Source: Gemmobacter caeni | Lineage (GTDB): Bacteria > Pseudomonadota > Alphaproteobacteria > Rhodobacterales > Rhodobacteraceae | Length of the DNA stretch: 64,000 nucleotides | Direction: 5' to 3' | Assembly: GCF_003054195.1 (NCBI RefSeq) | Contig: NZ_QBKP01000003.1 | Coordinates: 1 to 64,000 of the forward strand | Shown: piece by piece, positions 27,656 to 36,485 of the stretch | Layout of the letters: every line of letters begins with the position of its first letter | Numbering within the stretch: the stretch's first letter is position 1 | Translations under genes and position numbers: made by a program | Notes under the pieces: generated by a model | Databases searched by the model: none | What the model was told of the DNA's origin: nothing | The model's input: only the letters and a program-made list of their open reading frames with translations

Positions 27656-28405
27656 ATGATGACTTCGGGCAAATTGCGGCTGGGTGTGAACATCGACCAT
27701 GTGGCGACGGTGCGCAATGCGCGCGGCTCGGCCTGGCCGGACCCGCTGCGCGCGGCGCTTCTTGCCGAGGCGGCGGGGGCCGACGGGATCACGGCACATC
27801 TGCGCGAAGATCGTCGTCACATCCGCGACGCCGATATGGATGCGTTGCGCGCCGGTATCGGCATTCCGCTCAACTTCGAATGTGCGGCAACGGACGAGAT
27901 GCAGGCGATCGTGCTGCGGCTGAAGCCACATGCCGTCTGTCTGGTGCCGGAACGACGTGAGGAGCGCACGACCGAGGGCGGGCTGGATGTGGCAGGCGAC
28001 GAGGCGCGGCTGACGCAATATATTGCCCCACTGGCCTCCGCAGGATGCCGGGTCAGCATGTTCATCGGCCATGATCCGCGCCAGATCGAGGCTTCTGCCC
28101 GGATCGGCGCTGCCGTGGTCGAACTGCATACCGGCCATTACTCTGACCTCCATGCCGAAGGGCGGATGGCCGAGGCGGAAGCCGAGCTTGCGGCACTGCG
28201 CGAGGGTGCGCGCCTGGCGGCCAGTCTGGGGCTGGAGGTCCATGCCGGACACGGGCTGACTTATGACAACGTGGCCCCTGTCGCGGCCATGCCTGAACTG
28301 GCCGAGCTGAACATCGGCCATTTCCTGATTGGGGAGGCGATCTATATGGGGCTTGGCCCCGCCATCGAGGAAATGCGCCGCCGCATGGACGAGGCGCGCG
28401 CGTGA
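27656..28405 (+). CDS. pdxJ: Pyridoxine 5'-phosphate synthase
   Basis: A 249-residue TIM barrel that condenses amino-acetone phosphate with deoxyxylulose 5-phosphate in vitamin B6 synthesis. Conserved landmarks: [68 protein letters not shown] and [21 protein letters not shown] precedes ATGATG; either ATG could initiate. The pdxJ-acpS order is conserved across proteobacteria. Confidence 0.95.
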   Translation: MMTSGKLRLGVNIDHVATVRNARGSAWPDPLRAALLAEAAGADGITAHLREDRRHIRDADMDALRAGIGIPLNFECAATDEMQAIVLRLKPHAVCLVPERREERTTEGGLDVAGDEARLTQYIAPLASAGCRVSMFIGHDPRQIEASARIGAAVVELHTGHYSDLHAEGRMAEAEAELAALREGARLAASLGLEVHAGHGLTYDNVAPVAAMPELAELNIGHFLIGEAIYMGLGPAIEEMRRRMDEARA

Positions 28406-28475
28406 CGCCGGGCACCAGAATTCTTGTGAGAATCTTGCAAATTCCTTTGAAGGGATTCGCGGTCCGAGGGTGGCG

Positions 28476-28901
28476 ATGATCCTCGGCGTTGGCACCGATC
28501 TGGCCAATATCGACCGCATTGCCGCCGTGCTGGAGCGGCATGGCGACAGGTTTCGCGACCGCGTGTTCACGCCGCGCGAACAGGCAAAGGCGGCGCGGCG
28601 CAGCCGGGCTGAGGCCGCAACCTATGCGAAACGCTGGGCGGCGAAAGAGGCCTGCTCCAAGGCGCTGGGGACGGGGCTGCGCATGGGCATCTCCTGGCGC
28701 GACATGGCGGTATCCAATCTGGCGACGGGGCAGCCCGTGATGCATCTGACCGGCTGGGCGGCGGAGCGGCTGGCAGGTATGACCCCGCCTGGGCATGAGG
28801 CGGTGGTGCATGTCAGCCTGACGGATGATCATCCCTGGGCGCAGGCTTTCGTGGTGATCGAGGCCCGGCCGATGGCCGACGGGGCGCCGCCGCAAACTTG
28901 A
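28476..28901 (+). CDS. acpS: Holo-[acyl-carrier-protein] synthase
   Basis: A 141-residue phosphopantetheinyl transferase that activates ACP for fatty acid synthesis. [20 protein letters not shown] holds the magnesium-binding Asp and [20 protein letters not shown] the catalytic Glu/Lys region; [22 protein letters not shown] closes the fold. The ATG at 28476 follows CGAGGGTGGCG. A 70-bp spacer separates it from pdxJ. A candidate promoter for lepB overlaps its stop codon. Confidence 0.93.
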   Translation: MILGVGTDLANIDRIAAVLERHGDRFRDRVFTPREQAKAARRSRAEAATYAKRWAAKEACSKALGTGLRMGISWRDMAVSNLATGQPVMHLTGWAAERLAGMTPPGHEAVVHVSLTDDHPWAQAFVVIEARPMADGAPPQT

Positions 28902-28926
28902 CTCCCGGCCCACCCGCGCGCATGTA
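28898..28926 (+). promoter_or_regulatory. Candidate promoter for lepB-rnc-era
   Basis: TTGACT (28898-28903) followed after exactly 17 bp by CATGTA (28921-28926), about 50 bp before the lepB start. The -35 is good and the -10 weak, so it may give an extra internal start within the operon. Confidence 0.3.
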
Positions 28927-28978
28927 GCGGCGATACCATCTGGCGCCGGTGCGCCGGCAACAGACGAGAGGCGCAGGC

Positions 28979-29767
28979 ATGGCACGCAAGGCGAAATCGG
29001 ACGGCGGGATTGTCGAGACCATCAAGACGGTGGTTTACGCCCTGCTGATCGCAGGCGTGTTCCGCACGCTGTTCTTCCAGCCGTTCTGGATTCCTTCGGA
29101 ATCCATGAAGGATACGCTGCTGATCGGCGATTTCCTGTTCGTCAACAAGATGGCCTATGGCTATTCGCAATATTCCTGCCCCTTCGCGATGTGCCCCTTC
29201 TCGGGCCGGATCTTGGCCAGTGAGCCGGAGCGTGGCGATGTCGTCGTGTTCCGCCATCCGGTGAACGGATCGGATTTCATCAAGCGGCTGATCGGTCTGC
29301 CGGGTGATACGATCCAGATGAAGAATGGCATCCTGTGGATCAATGGCCAGGAAGTGCCGCAGGAACCGGCGGGCACCTTTGAAGAAATCTACGAGCCGCA
29401 GGGGCCGATGGGCAATCTTCCGCGCTGCGAGAACGGCCCGGTCGGTGCTGGCGGCATCTGCAAACGCTCGCGTTTCATCGAGACGCTGCCGAATGGCGTG
29501 AAACATGATGTGCTGAACATCGACACCAACGGCTTCGGCGACAACACCGATGTGTTCACCGTGCCGCCGGGGCATTACTTCTTCATGGGCGACAACCGCG
29601 ACAATTCCACTGACAGCCGCTACAGCCAGGCTGTGGGCGGTGTGGGCATGCTGCCTGCCGAATATCTGATCGGTCGTGCCGACCGGGTGATCTTCTCCTC
29701 CGCCGGACGGTCGATGCTGTATTTCTGGACCTGGCGTTCCGACCGTTTCTTTAAGGCTATCGAGTGA
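28979..29767 (+). CDS. lepB: Signal peptidase I
   Basis: A 262-residue type I leader peptidase with one N-terminal membrane anchor ([17 protein letters not shown]). The catalytic serine is Ser42 in [11 protein letters not shown]; the lysine general base is Lys102 in [12 protein letters not shown]; box E is [15 protein letters not shown]. It removes signal peptides on the periplasmic face. A 25-residue insertion carries two cysteines ([12 protein letters not shown]). The ATG at 28979 follows GAGAGGC. It overlaps rnc by four bases. Confidence 0.95.
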   Translation: MARKAKSDGGIVETIKTVVYALLIAGVFRTLFFQPFWIPSESMKDTLLIGDFLFVNKMAYGYSQYSCPFAMCPFSGRILASEPERGDVVVFRHPVNGSDFIKRLIGLPGDTIQMKNGILWINGQEVPQEPAGTFEEIYEPQGPMGNLPRCENGPVGAGGICKRSRFIETLPNGVKHDVLNIDTNGFGDNTDVFTVPPGHYFFMGDNRDNSTDSRYSQAVGGVGMLPAEYLIGRADRVIFSSAGRSMLYFWTWRSDRFFKAIE

Positions 29768-30453
29768 AACTGGCTGCCGATCTCCGTGCGTTCGAGGAAC
29801 GTCTGGGTTATCACTTCCGCAACCCGGAACTGCTGGTGCGGGCGGTGACCCATGGCTCCATCGCCTCTGCCACCCGGCCTGACAATCAGCGGCTGGAGTT
29901 TCTGGGCGACCGGGTTCTGGGGCTGGCCATGGCCGAGGCGCTGCTGGCGGCCGACCGTGGGGCGGCGGAGGGCACGCTGGCGCCTCGTTTCAATGCGCTG
30001 GTCCGCAAGGAAACCTGTGCCGCCGTGGCCCGGCAGATCGGTCTGGGTGATGTGCTGAAGCTCGGCCGGTCCGAGATGATGTCGGGCGGGCGGCGGAAAG
30101 AGGCCTTGCTGGGCGATGCGATGGAGGCGGTGATCGCTGCTGTCCATGTCGATGCCGGTTTCGAGACAGCCCGAGACCTTGTGTTGCGGCTGTGGGGCGG
30201 GCGGATCGAGACCGTGGAAACCGATGCCCGCGACCCGAAAACCGCACTTCAGGAATGGGCGCAGGCGCGCGGTCAGGTGCCGCCAAACTATCTTGCACTT
30301 GGCCGCGAGGGGCCGGATCATCAACCGATCTTTACCGTCGAGGTGCGGCTGGAAAGCGGCGAGAGCGAACAGGCGAAGGCCGGAACGAAACGGGCGGCCG
30401 AACAGGCGGCCGCAAGGGCGCTGCTGGCGCGGATGGAGAACGGACATGGCTGA
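29764..30453 (+). CDS. rnc: Ribonuclease III
   Basis: A 229-residue double-strand-specific RNase. The catalytic domain shows the signature [20 protein letters not shown] and the second acidic site [16 protein letters not shown]; the C-terminal dsRNA-binding domain runs from [20 protein letters not shown] to the [14 protein letters not shown] helix. It processes rRNA precursors and regulatory duplexes. The start is GTG at 29764 overlapping the lepB stop; era starts eight bases before its stop. Confidence 0.95.
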   Translation: MKLAADLRAFEERLGYHFRNPELLVRAVTHGSIASATRPDNQRLEFLGDRVLGLAMAEALLAADRGAAEGTLAPRFNALVRKETCAAVARQIGLGDVLKLGRSEMMSGGRRKEALLGDAMEAVIAAVHVDAGFETARDLVLRLWGGRIETVETDARDPKTALQEWAQARGQVPPNYLALGREGPDHQPIFTVEVRLESGESEQAKAGTKRAAEQAAARALLARMENGHG

Positions 30454-31354
30454 CACGCGGGCGGGGTTCGTGGCGCTGATCGGCGAGCCGAATGCCGGAA
30501 AATCTACATTGCTGAACCGGATGGTGGGGGCGAAGGTCTCTATCGTCACCCATAAGGTGCAGACGACGCGCGCGCGCATCCGTGGCGTTTGCATGGAGGG
30601 GGCGGCGCAGATCGTGTTTGTCGATACGCCCGGCCTGTTCCGCCCCCGTCGTCGCCTTGACCGCGCGATGGTGGCCGCAGCCTGGGGCGGCGCGGCGGAT
30701 GCCGATATCGTGGTGCTGCTGATTGAGGCGCATCGCGGGCTGACCGATGGCGTGCAGGCGATTCTGGATGCCCTGAAAGAACGCGGCGAAGGCCAGAAGA
30801 TTGCCCTCGCGATCAACAAGATCGACAGGGTGAAGGCGGAAAGCCTGCTGGCGCTGGCGCAGGAGCTGAACACGGCGTTTCCCTTTGTCGAAACCTTCAT
30901 GATTTCCGCTGAACGCGGATATGGTGTGGACAAGCTACGCGAGTGGCTGGCGGGTCAACTGCCAGAGGGGCCGTGGTTTTACCCCGAGGACCAGATCGCC
31001 GACCTGCCGATGCGCATGATCGCCGCCGAGGTTACGCGCGAGAAGTTGACTCTTCGTTTACACGAAGAATTGCCCTACCAGCTGACCGTCGAGACCGAGA
31101 AATGGGAAGATCGCAAGGACGGCTCTACCCGGATCGACCAGGTGATCTATGTTGCTCGCGACGGCCACAAGGGAATCGTTCTGGGCAACAAGGGCGAGAC
31201 GATCAAGGCGATCGGTCAGGCAGCGCGGGCCGATCTCATGGAATTCCTCGACCGCCCGGTGCATCTGTTCCTTCAGGTCAAGGTGCGGCCGAACTGGCTT
31301 GACGAGCCTGACCGCTATTCCGAGATGGGTCTGGATTTCCGCGACGGCGACTGA
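30446..31354 (+). CDS. era: GTPase Era
   Basis: A 302-residue GTPase for 16S rRNA and 30S maturation. G1 is [10 protein letters not shown]2 TTRARIRG, G3 DTPGLF, G4 NKIDRVK; the C-terminal KH domain holds [20 protein letters not shown]. The G3 region is [11 protein letters not shown], slightly varied from the usual PKKKLDRAMV. The ATG at 30446 overlaps the rnc end. Part of the lepB-rnc-era-recO arrangement found widely in proteobacteria. Confidence 0.95.
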   Translation: MADTRAGFVALIGEPNAGKSTLLNRMVGAKVSIVTHKVQTTRARIRGVCMEGAAQIVFVDTPGLFRPRRRLDRAMVAAAWGGAADADIVVLLIEAHRGLTDGVQAILDALKERGEGQKIALAINKIDRVKAESLLALAQELNTAFPFVETFMISAERGYGVDKLREWLAGQLPEGPWFYPEDQIADLPMRMIAAEVTREKLTLRLHEELPYQLTVETEKWEDRKDGSTRIDQVIYVARDGHKGIVLGNKGETIKAIGQAARADLMEFLDRPVHLFLQVKVRPNWLDEPDRYSEMGLDFRDGD

Positions 31355-31357
31355 GCC

Positions 31358-31690
31358 ATGCAGCCGCGGCTTGCCACCGATCTTTGGGTCTCCGCCTATC
31401 TTGCGCGGCTCCGGCTGGCCGATATTCCCGTCTATGTGACGGCGAAAGGCGATGCCACAGCGGGGGCCGTTGTGGTGAAATGTGCCACGCTGGACGGGCA
31501 GGCGCAGGCCTGGCAACGGAGTTATGACCTGACAGCCGACCGGCGGGTCTGGGTGATTCTGGCCGCAGGATCAGAGACGGAGGTCGATGCCGCTATTACG
31601 CGCGCGCGGCGGGGCGACCCCGATCTGTGGGTGATCGAGCTGGAAGATCGCGCTGGCCGCAGCCTTCTGGAGGAACCGGGGCTGGACTGA
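31358..31690 (+). CDS. DUF1491 family protein
   Basis: A 110-residue alphaproteobacterial protein, recognised as DUF1491 by its N-terminus LATDLWVSAYLARLRLADIPVY and by the DLWVIELEDRAGRSLL end. It has no membrane segments or catalytic motif I can name. It lies 3 bp after era and before recO, a place where homologues often occur, so a link to ribosome maturation or repair is possible but unproven. Confidence 0.82.
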   Translation: MQPRLATDLWVSAYLARLRLADIPVYVTAKGDATAGAVVVKCATLDGQAQAWQRSYDLTADRRVWVILAAGSETEVDAAITRARRGDPDLWVIELEDRAGRSLLEEPGLD

Positions 31691-31753
31691 CGACCCGCGT
31701 TAACCGCCTCTTGCCATCTTGCCGCCATTCTGGACGCATCGGATAGTGCAGGG

Positions 31754-32476
31754 ATGGAGTGGCAGGATGAAGGCACGCTGATCGGCTCGCGCCCGCATGG
31801 CGAGACATCGGCTATTATCGAGGTATTCACGGCGCAACACGGGCGCCATGCCGGGGTGCTGCGGGGCGGCGCTTCCCGGAAGGTGGCGGCCATGCTGCAA
31901 CCGGGCAGTCAGGTCACAGTGAACTGGCGCGCGCGTCTGGACGATCATCTCGGGGTCTTTCAGGCAGAGCCTCTGCGCAGCCGGGCCGGGTTGATGGGGG
32001 ATCGGATGGCACTGGCGGGGCTGAATGCGATATGCGCCATGCTGCGGTTTGCCCTGCCGGAACGTGCCGCCTATCCTTTGCTTTATGGGCGAACACAGGA
32101 TCTGCTGTCCCGGCTGGATGGTGCAGGCTGGGCGGCGGATTATCTGCGCTGGGAAATGCTGCTGCTGGAGGAGACGGGGTTCGGGCTTGATCTTGCGCGT
32201 TGTGCGGTGACGGGCAGCCGCGAGGATCTGGCCTATGTCAGCCCGCGCACGGGGCGGGCGGTCAGCCGGGGCGGAGCCGGGGACTGGACCCCGCGCCTGT
32301 TGCCACTTCCCCAGGGGCTGCTGGGGCAGGGGGCCATGTCAGGCACGGAGCTGGCGCAGGGCTTTGCGATCACAGGGCATTTCCTGTTGCGGGAGCTTTC
32401 TGCCCTGCATCATGGTCGGCAACTGCCCGAAGCGCGGGCGCGGCTGATTGATCTTCTGGCGCGCGAAAGCTCATAG
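31754..32476 (+). CDS. recO: DNA repair protein RecO
   Basis: A 240-residue RecO, which helps RecF/RecR load RecA on SSB-coated single strands. The N-terminal OB fold begins MEWQDEGTLIGSRPHGETSAII and includes GRHAGVLRGGASRK; the central part has ERAAYPLLYGRTQDLLSRL, then the helical LRWEMLLLEETGFGLDLARCAVTG segment and a C-terminal helix (HFLLRELSALHHGRQLPEARARLIDLL). It has one cysteine in the zinc-site region (RCAVTG), so the four-cysteine zinc finger seen in some RecO proteins is absent. Confidence 0.92.
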   Translation: MEWQDEGTLIGSRPHGETSAIIEVFTAQHGRHAGVLRGGASRKVAAMLQPGSQVTVNWRARLDDHLGVFQAEPLRSRAGLMGDRMALAGLNAICAMLRFALPERAAYPLLYGRTQDLLSRLDGAGWAADYLRWEMLLLEETGFGLDLARCAVTGSREDLAYVSPRTGRAVSRGGAGDWTPRLLPLPQGLLGQGAMSGTELAQGFAITGHFLLRELSALHHGRQLPEARARLIDLLARESS

Positions 32477-32582
32477 CGGGCCTGCTGCCTTCTCTGGTGG
32501 AATGCTACACGCGACATCCGGTGTCGCCTCCGGTCAAGACCTGCCCACCGGAACGCGGCCAAGGTCGGGGCGGGAGACGAGC

Positions 32583-33800
32583 ATGGCCAACAAATACATA
32601 CCGCTGTTCCTGCGGCACTCGCCGACGCCGCGGATTCAGAATTTCGCATTGCTGGCCGGTCTGGAGGCGGCGGTGCGTGGCACGCTCATCTCGGTCATGC
32701 CCCTTGTGATGTATGACGCCCTTCAGGATGCGGCGGCGGTCAGCCGGGCCTATTTCGTGGTCGGGCTGATCTCGATGCTCTGGGGGCTGATGGTGCCCTG
32801 GGCCACACGTTTTGTGGCCCGCCGCTGGGTCTATACGGCGGGGGCGCTGTCCTATCTGGTGGCGATGACGCTGGCGCTGGTCGGTGGCCCGGTGGCGGTG
32901 CCGCTTGCGCTGCTGGCCATGGCGCTGGCCACAGCGACCTGTTTCGTGTGTTTCAACGCCTATGTGCTGGACTATGTGGCGCGGGCTGACCTGGGGCGAA
33001 CCCAAAGCCTCCAGATGGTTTATGCCGCCGCCCCCTGGGCACTGGGGCCGCTGCTTGGCGTCTGGTTGCGGGATGCCTGGCGGCCCTTGCCCTTCCTGAT
33101 CGCAGGTAGCTTTGCCATTGCGCTGCTGGTCACCTTCTGGATCCTGCGTCTGGGCAACGGCAAGCAGATCCAGCGCGCGCGCGGCCCGGCCATCAACCCG
33201 CTGGCCTATCTGGGCCGGTTTTTCCGACAGCCCCGGCTGATTGCCGGCTGGCTGTTTGCGGTGCTGCGAAGCTGTGGATGGTGGGTTTATGTCGTCTACC
33301 TGCCGATCTTCTGTATCGAGGCGGGTCTGGGCGACAAGGTGGGTGGCGTGGCCCTGTCGCTGTCGAACGGGCTGCTGTTCATCACGCCGCTGATGCTGCG
33401 GTTCGTGCAGCGCCATTCGGTACGGCGCACCGTGCGGGGAGCTTTCGCGCTGTGCATGATCACCTTCTCGGCATCCGGTCTGCTGGCGGGCTGGCCATGG
33501 GTCACCGTGCTGTGCCTGCTGGCAGGTTCGATCGGGTTGGTGACACTGGACGCTGCGGGTGGTCTGCCCTTCATGCTGTCGGTCAAACCATCGGAACGGG
33601 TCGAGATGGCGGCGGTCTATTCCAGCTTCCGGGACGTTTCCGGCGTGCTGACACCCGGTGTTGCCTGGGCTGTGCTGCTGGTGGCACCGCTGTCAGGGGT
33701 GTTTCTGGCCAGCGGTCTGGGATTCGTTGCCGCCTATTTCATTGCAGGGCGTCTGCATCCCCGCCTCGGGGCGGTACGGCCATCCCGAGGCGGGGTGTAG
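32583..33800 (+). CDS. Major facilitator superfamily transporter
   Basis: A 405-residue MFS permease with twelve hydrophobic segments in two halves separated by a basic loop near residues 195-215 (GNGKQIQRARGP). The N-terminus ANKYIPLFLRHSPTPRIQNFALL leads directly into helix 1. I cannot assign a substrate. It lies 106 bp after recO. The 3' end encodes a 12-pair hairpin (33759-33795) overlapping the last codons, which may slow or end transcription in front of the convergent mcd gene. Confidence 0.82.
   Translation: MANKYIPLFLRHSPTPRIQNFALLAGLEAAVRGTLISVMPLVMYDALQDAAAVSRAYFVVGLISMLWGLMVPWATRFVARRWVYTAGALSYLVAMTLALVGGPVAVPLALLAMALATATCFVCFNAYVLDYVARADLGRTQSLQMVYAAAPWALGPLLGVWLRDAWRPLPFLIAGSFAIALLVTFWILRLGNGKQIQRARGPAINPLAYLGRFFRQPRLIAGWLFAVLRSCGWWVYVVYLPIFCIEAGLGDKVGGVALSLSNGLLFITPLMLRFVQRHSVRRTVRGAFALCMITFSASGLLAGWPWVTVLCLLAGSIGLVTLDAAGGLPFMLSVKPSERVEMAAVYSSFRDVSGVLTPGVAWAVLLVAPLSGVFLASGLGFVAAYFIAGRLHPRLGAVRPSRGGV
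33759..33795. terminator. Twelve-pair hairpin at the MFS 3' end
   Basis: CCCCGCCTCGGG (33759-33770) is perfectly complementary to CCCGAGGCGGGG (33784-33795), loop 13 bases, ending just before the MFS stop codon. There is no T-run on either strand, so termination would need Rho or the hairpin may protect the 3' ends of convergent transcripts. Confidence 0.45.
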
Positions 33801-33841
33801 GCACAGCCAGGGGCCATCCGGCTGCGCCCGCTCTCATCCCG

Positions 33842-35506
33842 TCAGTCCAGCAGACGGCGGGCGATGACCTGGGCCTGAATCTCGGCGGCCCCTTCAAAGA
33901 TGTTCAGGATGCGCGCATCGCAAAGGATGCGGCTGATCTGATATTCCAGCGCGAAGCCGTTGCCGCCATGGATTTGCAGCGCGTTGTCAGCCGATGCCCA
34001 GGCAATGCGGGCGCCCAGCAGCTTGGCCATGCCCGCTTCAAGATCGCAACGCTTGTCGTGATCCTTTTGCCAGGCGCTGAAATAGGTCAGTTGCCGGGCG
34101 ATGTTGATTTCAACCGCCATCATGGCGAGCTTGCCCGCCACGCGCGGAAATTCAATCAGCGCCTTGCCGAATTGCTTGCGATCCTCGGCGTAGCGCATGC
34201 CGGTTTCCAGCGCCGATTGCGCCACGCCGATGGCGCGGGCGGCGGTCTGGATGCGGGCGGATTCGAAGGTCTGCATCAGCTGCTTGAAGCCCTGGCCGGG
34301 CTGGCCGCCCAGCAGATTTTCGGCCTTCACCTTGAACCCGTCGAAGCCGAGTTCGTATTCCTTCATGCCGCGATAGCCCAGAACCTCGATCTCGCCGCCT
34401 GTCATGCCGGGGGTGGGGAAGGGGTTTTCGTCGGTGCCGGGAGTCTTTTCGGCAAGGAACATCGACAGGCCGCGCCAGTCGGCCGTGTCGGGGTCGGTGC
34501 GGGCCAGCAGCGTCATCACATGGGTGCGCGCGGCATGGGTGATCCAGGTCTTGTTGCCGGTAACCTCCCAGCCGTCCTCGGTGCGGACGGCGCGCGTGCG
34601 CAGGCTGCCGAGGTCAGAGCCGGTGTTTGGTTCGGTAAAGACGGCGGTAGGCAGGATCTCGCCGCTGGCGAGTTTCGGCAGCCATTGCGCCTTCTGTTCC
34701 GGCGTGCCGCCGCAGAGGATCAGTTCCGCTGCAATCTCGGACCGGGTGCCCAGTGAGCCGACGCCGATATAGCCGCGCGACAGTTCTTCGGAGACGACGA
34801 CCATCGAGGCCTTGGACAGGCCGAAGCCGCCGAATTCCTCGGGGATGGTCAGGCCGAAGACGCCCATTTCGGCCAGCGCCTCGATAATGTCCATCGGGAT
34901 GAGTTCATCCTTCAGGTGCCAGTCATGCGCGTTGGGGATGACCTGTTCATCGGCGAAGCGACGGAACTGGTCGCGGATCATCTCCAGTTCTTCCTCCAGG
35001 CCGGTGGCGCCGAAGGTGGCACGGCCATGATTGTCGCGCATCAGCGCGACCAGCGCTGCCCGCGCGGCGGGGCTGTTGCCGCCGGCCATCAGGGTTTGCG
35101 CGGCCTCGCCCGGTGCCCAGTGCAGCCCGAGGTCCGACAGACGCGCGGTTTCATTCTGCGACATCGGAATGCCGCCCGCGAGTTGCGAGAGGTATTCACC
35201 AAATCCGATCTGGAGTAGCAGGGCTTCCATTTCGCCGAAGCTGCCCTGGTCGGACAGCCGCGCGGCCCAGGCGTTCAATTGGCGCAGGCTTTCCACATAG
35301 GTCGCCAGCCAGCTGAGCGTATGGGCCGCGAATTGTTCGGTTTCCAGCGCGGCGGCGGAAATCTTGCCGCCGACGGTGACGCGGGCACGCAGCGCCTCGC
35401 GCGCGTCAGTGAACAGTGCCTCAACCTCAGGCAGGGCGGCGGCGGTCAGCGCCGTCAGATCGGCGAGACGGGGCGAATTCGGCGCGGCTTGTCCATCATG
35501 CGGCAT
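33842..35506 (-). CDS. mcd: (2S)-methylsuccinyl-CoA dehydrogenase
   Basis: A 554-residue acyl-CoA dehydrogenase with about 160 extra N-terminal residues, a length and layout that single out Mcd of the ethylmalonyl-CoA pathway, which oxidises (2S)-methylsuccinyl-CoA to mesaconyl-CoA. The FAD/substrate core has PTAVFTEPNTGSDLGSLRTR and WEVTGNKTWITHA, and the helical domain ends in QIHGGNGFALEYQISRILCD with the catalytic glutamate in LNIFEGAAEIQ. GAGGAATCGCC supports the ATG at 35506. The electrons would pass to ETF, encoded 10 kb away. An inverted repeat lies 25-48 bp upstream. mcl1 of the same pathway is in this window. Confidence 0.88.
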   Translation of the reverse strand: MPHDGQAAPNSPRLADLTALTAAALPEVEALFTDAREALRARVTVGGKISAAALETEQFAAHTLSWLATYVESLRQLNAWAARLSDQGSFGEMEALLLQIGFGEYLSQLAGGIPMSQNETARLSDLGLHWAPGEAAQTLMAGGNSPAARAALVALMRDNHGRATFGATGLEEELEMIRDQFRRFADEQVIPNAHDWHLKDELIPMDIIEALAEMGVFGLTIPEEFGGFGLSKASMVVVSEELSRGYIGVGSLGTRSEIAAELILCGGTPEQKAQWLPKLASGEILPTAVFTEPNTGSDLGSLRTRAVRTEDGWEVTGNKTWITHAARTHVMTLLARTDPDTADWRGLSMFLAEKTPGTDENPFPTPGMTGGEIEVLGYRGMKEYELGFDGFKVKAENLLGGQPGQGFKQLMQTFESARIQTAARAIGVAQSALETGMRYAEDRKQFGKALIEFPRVAGKLAMMAVEINIARQLTYFSAWQKDHDKRCDLEAGMAKLLGARIAWASADNALQIHGGNGFALEYQISRILCDARILNIFEGAAEIQAQVIARRLLD

Positions 35507-35530
35507 GGCGATTCCTCGGGGTTCTGCGGT

Positions 35531-35554
35531 TGCGAAAGACGTAGTCCTTTCGCA
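35531..35554 (-). promoter_or_regulatory. Candidate operator upstream of mcd (TGCGAAAG-N8-CTTTCGCA)
   Basis: TGCGAAAG (35531-35538) and CTTTCGCA (35547-35554) form a perfect eight-pair inverted repeat 25 bp before the mcd start codon. On the mcd strand it reads CTTTCGCAACC at its proximal end, sharing TTCGCAA with repeats upstream of mcl1. Confidence 0.42.
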
Positions 35555-35671
35555 GTCGCAGCGCAACAAAAATTCAAAGCATGCGTGTTGTGGGTAGGAA
35601 AGTGTCGCATCCGAATAGGCCGTGCAGTTGCCCCCCTCAACGGGTAAGCAAGGAAAAACAGGAGGGCAGGC

Positions 35672-36439
35672 ATGGATTTCCTGATGGCGGGGCAGACGGA
35701 GGCGGTGTTCTGGGCCGCGATGGTGGTGACGCTGTTTGCGGGCTTCGTGAAAGGCGCCATCGGTTTTGCGATGCCGATGATCATGATCTCGGCCTTTTCA
35801 AGCTTCCTGCCGCCTGAACTGGCGCTGGCCGGGCTGATCCTGCCGACCGTGGTTGCCAATCTTGGTCAGGCATTCCGGCAAGGATGGCAAGCGGCGCTGG
35901 AATCCTGCCGTGCCTATTGGCGGATGATCACGGCGACGGTGGTGTTCATCGTCATTTCGGCGCAATTCGTGCGGGTCATTCCGCAGGATCTGTTCCTGTT
36001 CTGCCTTGGCCTGCCGATCACGCTGTTTGCCCTGGTGCAGCTTGCCGGGCGCAGCCTTGCGCTGAACCTCCATCACCGCAACCGAGCGGAATGGGCCTTC
36101 GGCATGGTGGGCGGGCTGTACGGCGGGATTTCCGGGGTCTGGGGGCCGCCGGTGCTGGTGTTCCTGCTGTCGGTCGGTGCCGACAAGCGCGAAATGGTGC
36201 GGGTTCAGGGCGTGATCTTCCTGATCGGCGCAGTTGTGCTGACGACGGCGCATCTGCAATCGGGGGTGCTGAATGCGCGGACATTGCCGTTTTCGATGGC
36301 GCTGATCCTGCCCTCGGTGATGGGCATGGTTGCCGGGCAATGGGTGCAGGACCGGCTGGACCAGCAGCGATTCCGCTGGTGGACGCTGCTGCTGCTGGTG
36401 CTGACGGGCGCCAATCTGATGCGGCGGGCCATCATGTGA
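35672..36439 (+). CDS. TauE/SafE family sulfite exporter-like permease
   Basis: A 255-residue membrane protein with about eight helices and the two internal family motifs: FVKGAIGFAMPMIMISAFSS in the first half and GMVGGLYGGISGVWGPPVLV in the second. The family exports sulfite, sulfoacetate or other organosulfur anions, but members are diverse. ACAGGAGGGCAGGC precedes the ATG. It is divergent from mcd and convergent with pckA, from which a bidirectional terminator separates it. Confidence 0.87.
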   Translation: MDFLMAGQTEAVFWAAMVVTLFAGFVKGAIGFAMPMIMISAFSSFLPPELALAGLILPTVVANLGQAFRQGWQAALESCRAYWRMITATVVFIVISAQFVRVIPQDLFLFCLGLPITLFALVQLAGRSLALNLHHRNRAEWAFGMVGGLYGGISGVWGPPVLVFLLSVGADKREMVRVQGVIFLIGAVVLTTAHLQSGVLNARTLPFSMALILPSVMGMVAGQWVQDRLDQQRFRWWTLLLLVLTGANLMRRAIM

Positions 36440-36442
36440 AAA

Positions 36443-36470
36443 GGCCCGCCTGAGCGGCGGGCCCTTCTTC
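36443..36470. terminator. Bidirectional intrinsic terminator between the TauE-like gene and pckA
   Basis: GGCCCGCC (36443-36450), loop TGAGC, GGCGGGCC (36456-36463). The plus strand continues CTTCTTC and the minus strand TTTTCAC, so it can serve both convergent genes and is better for pckA. Confidence 0.85.
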
Positions 36471-36485
36471 AAGATCGGGTGGGCC

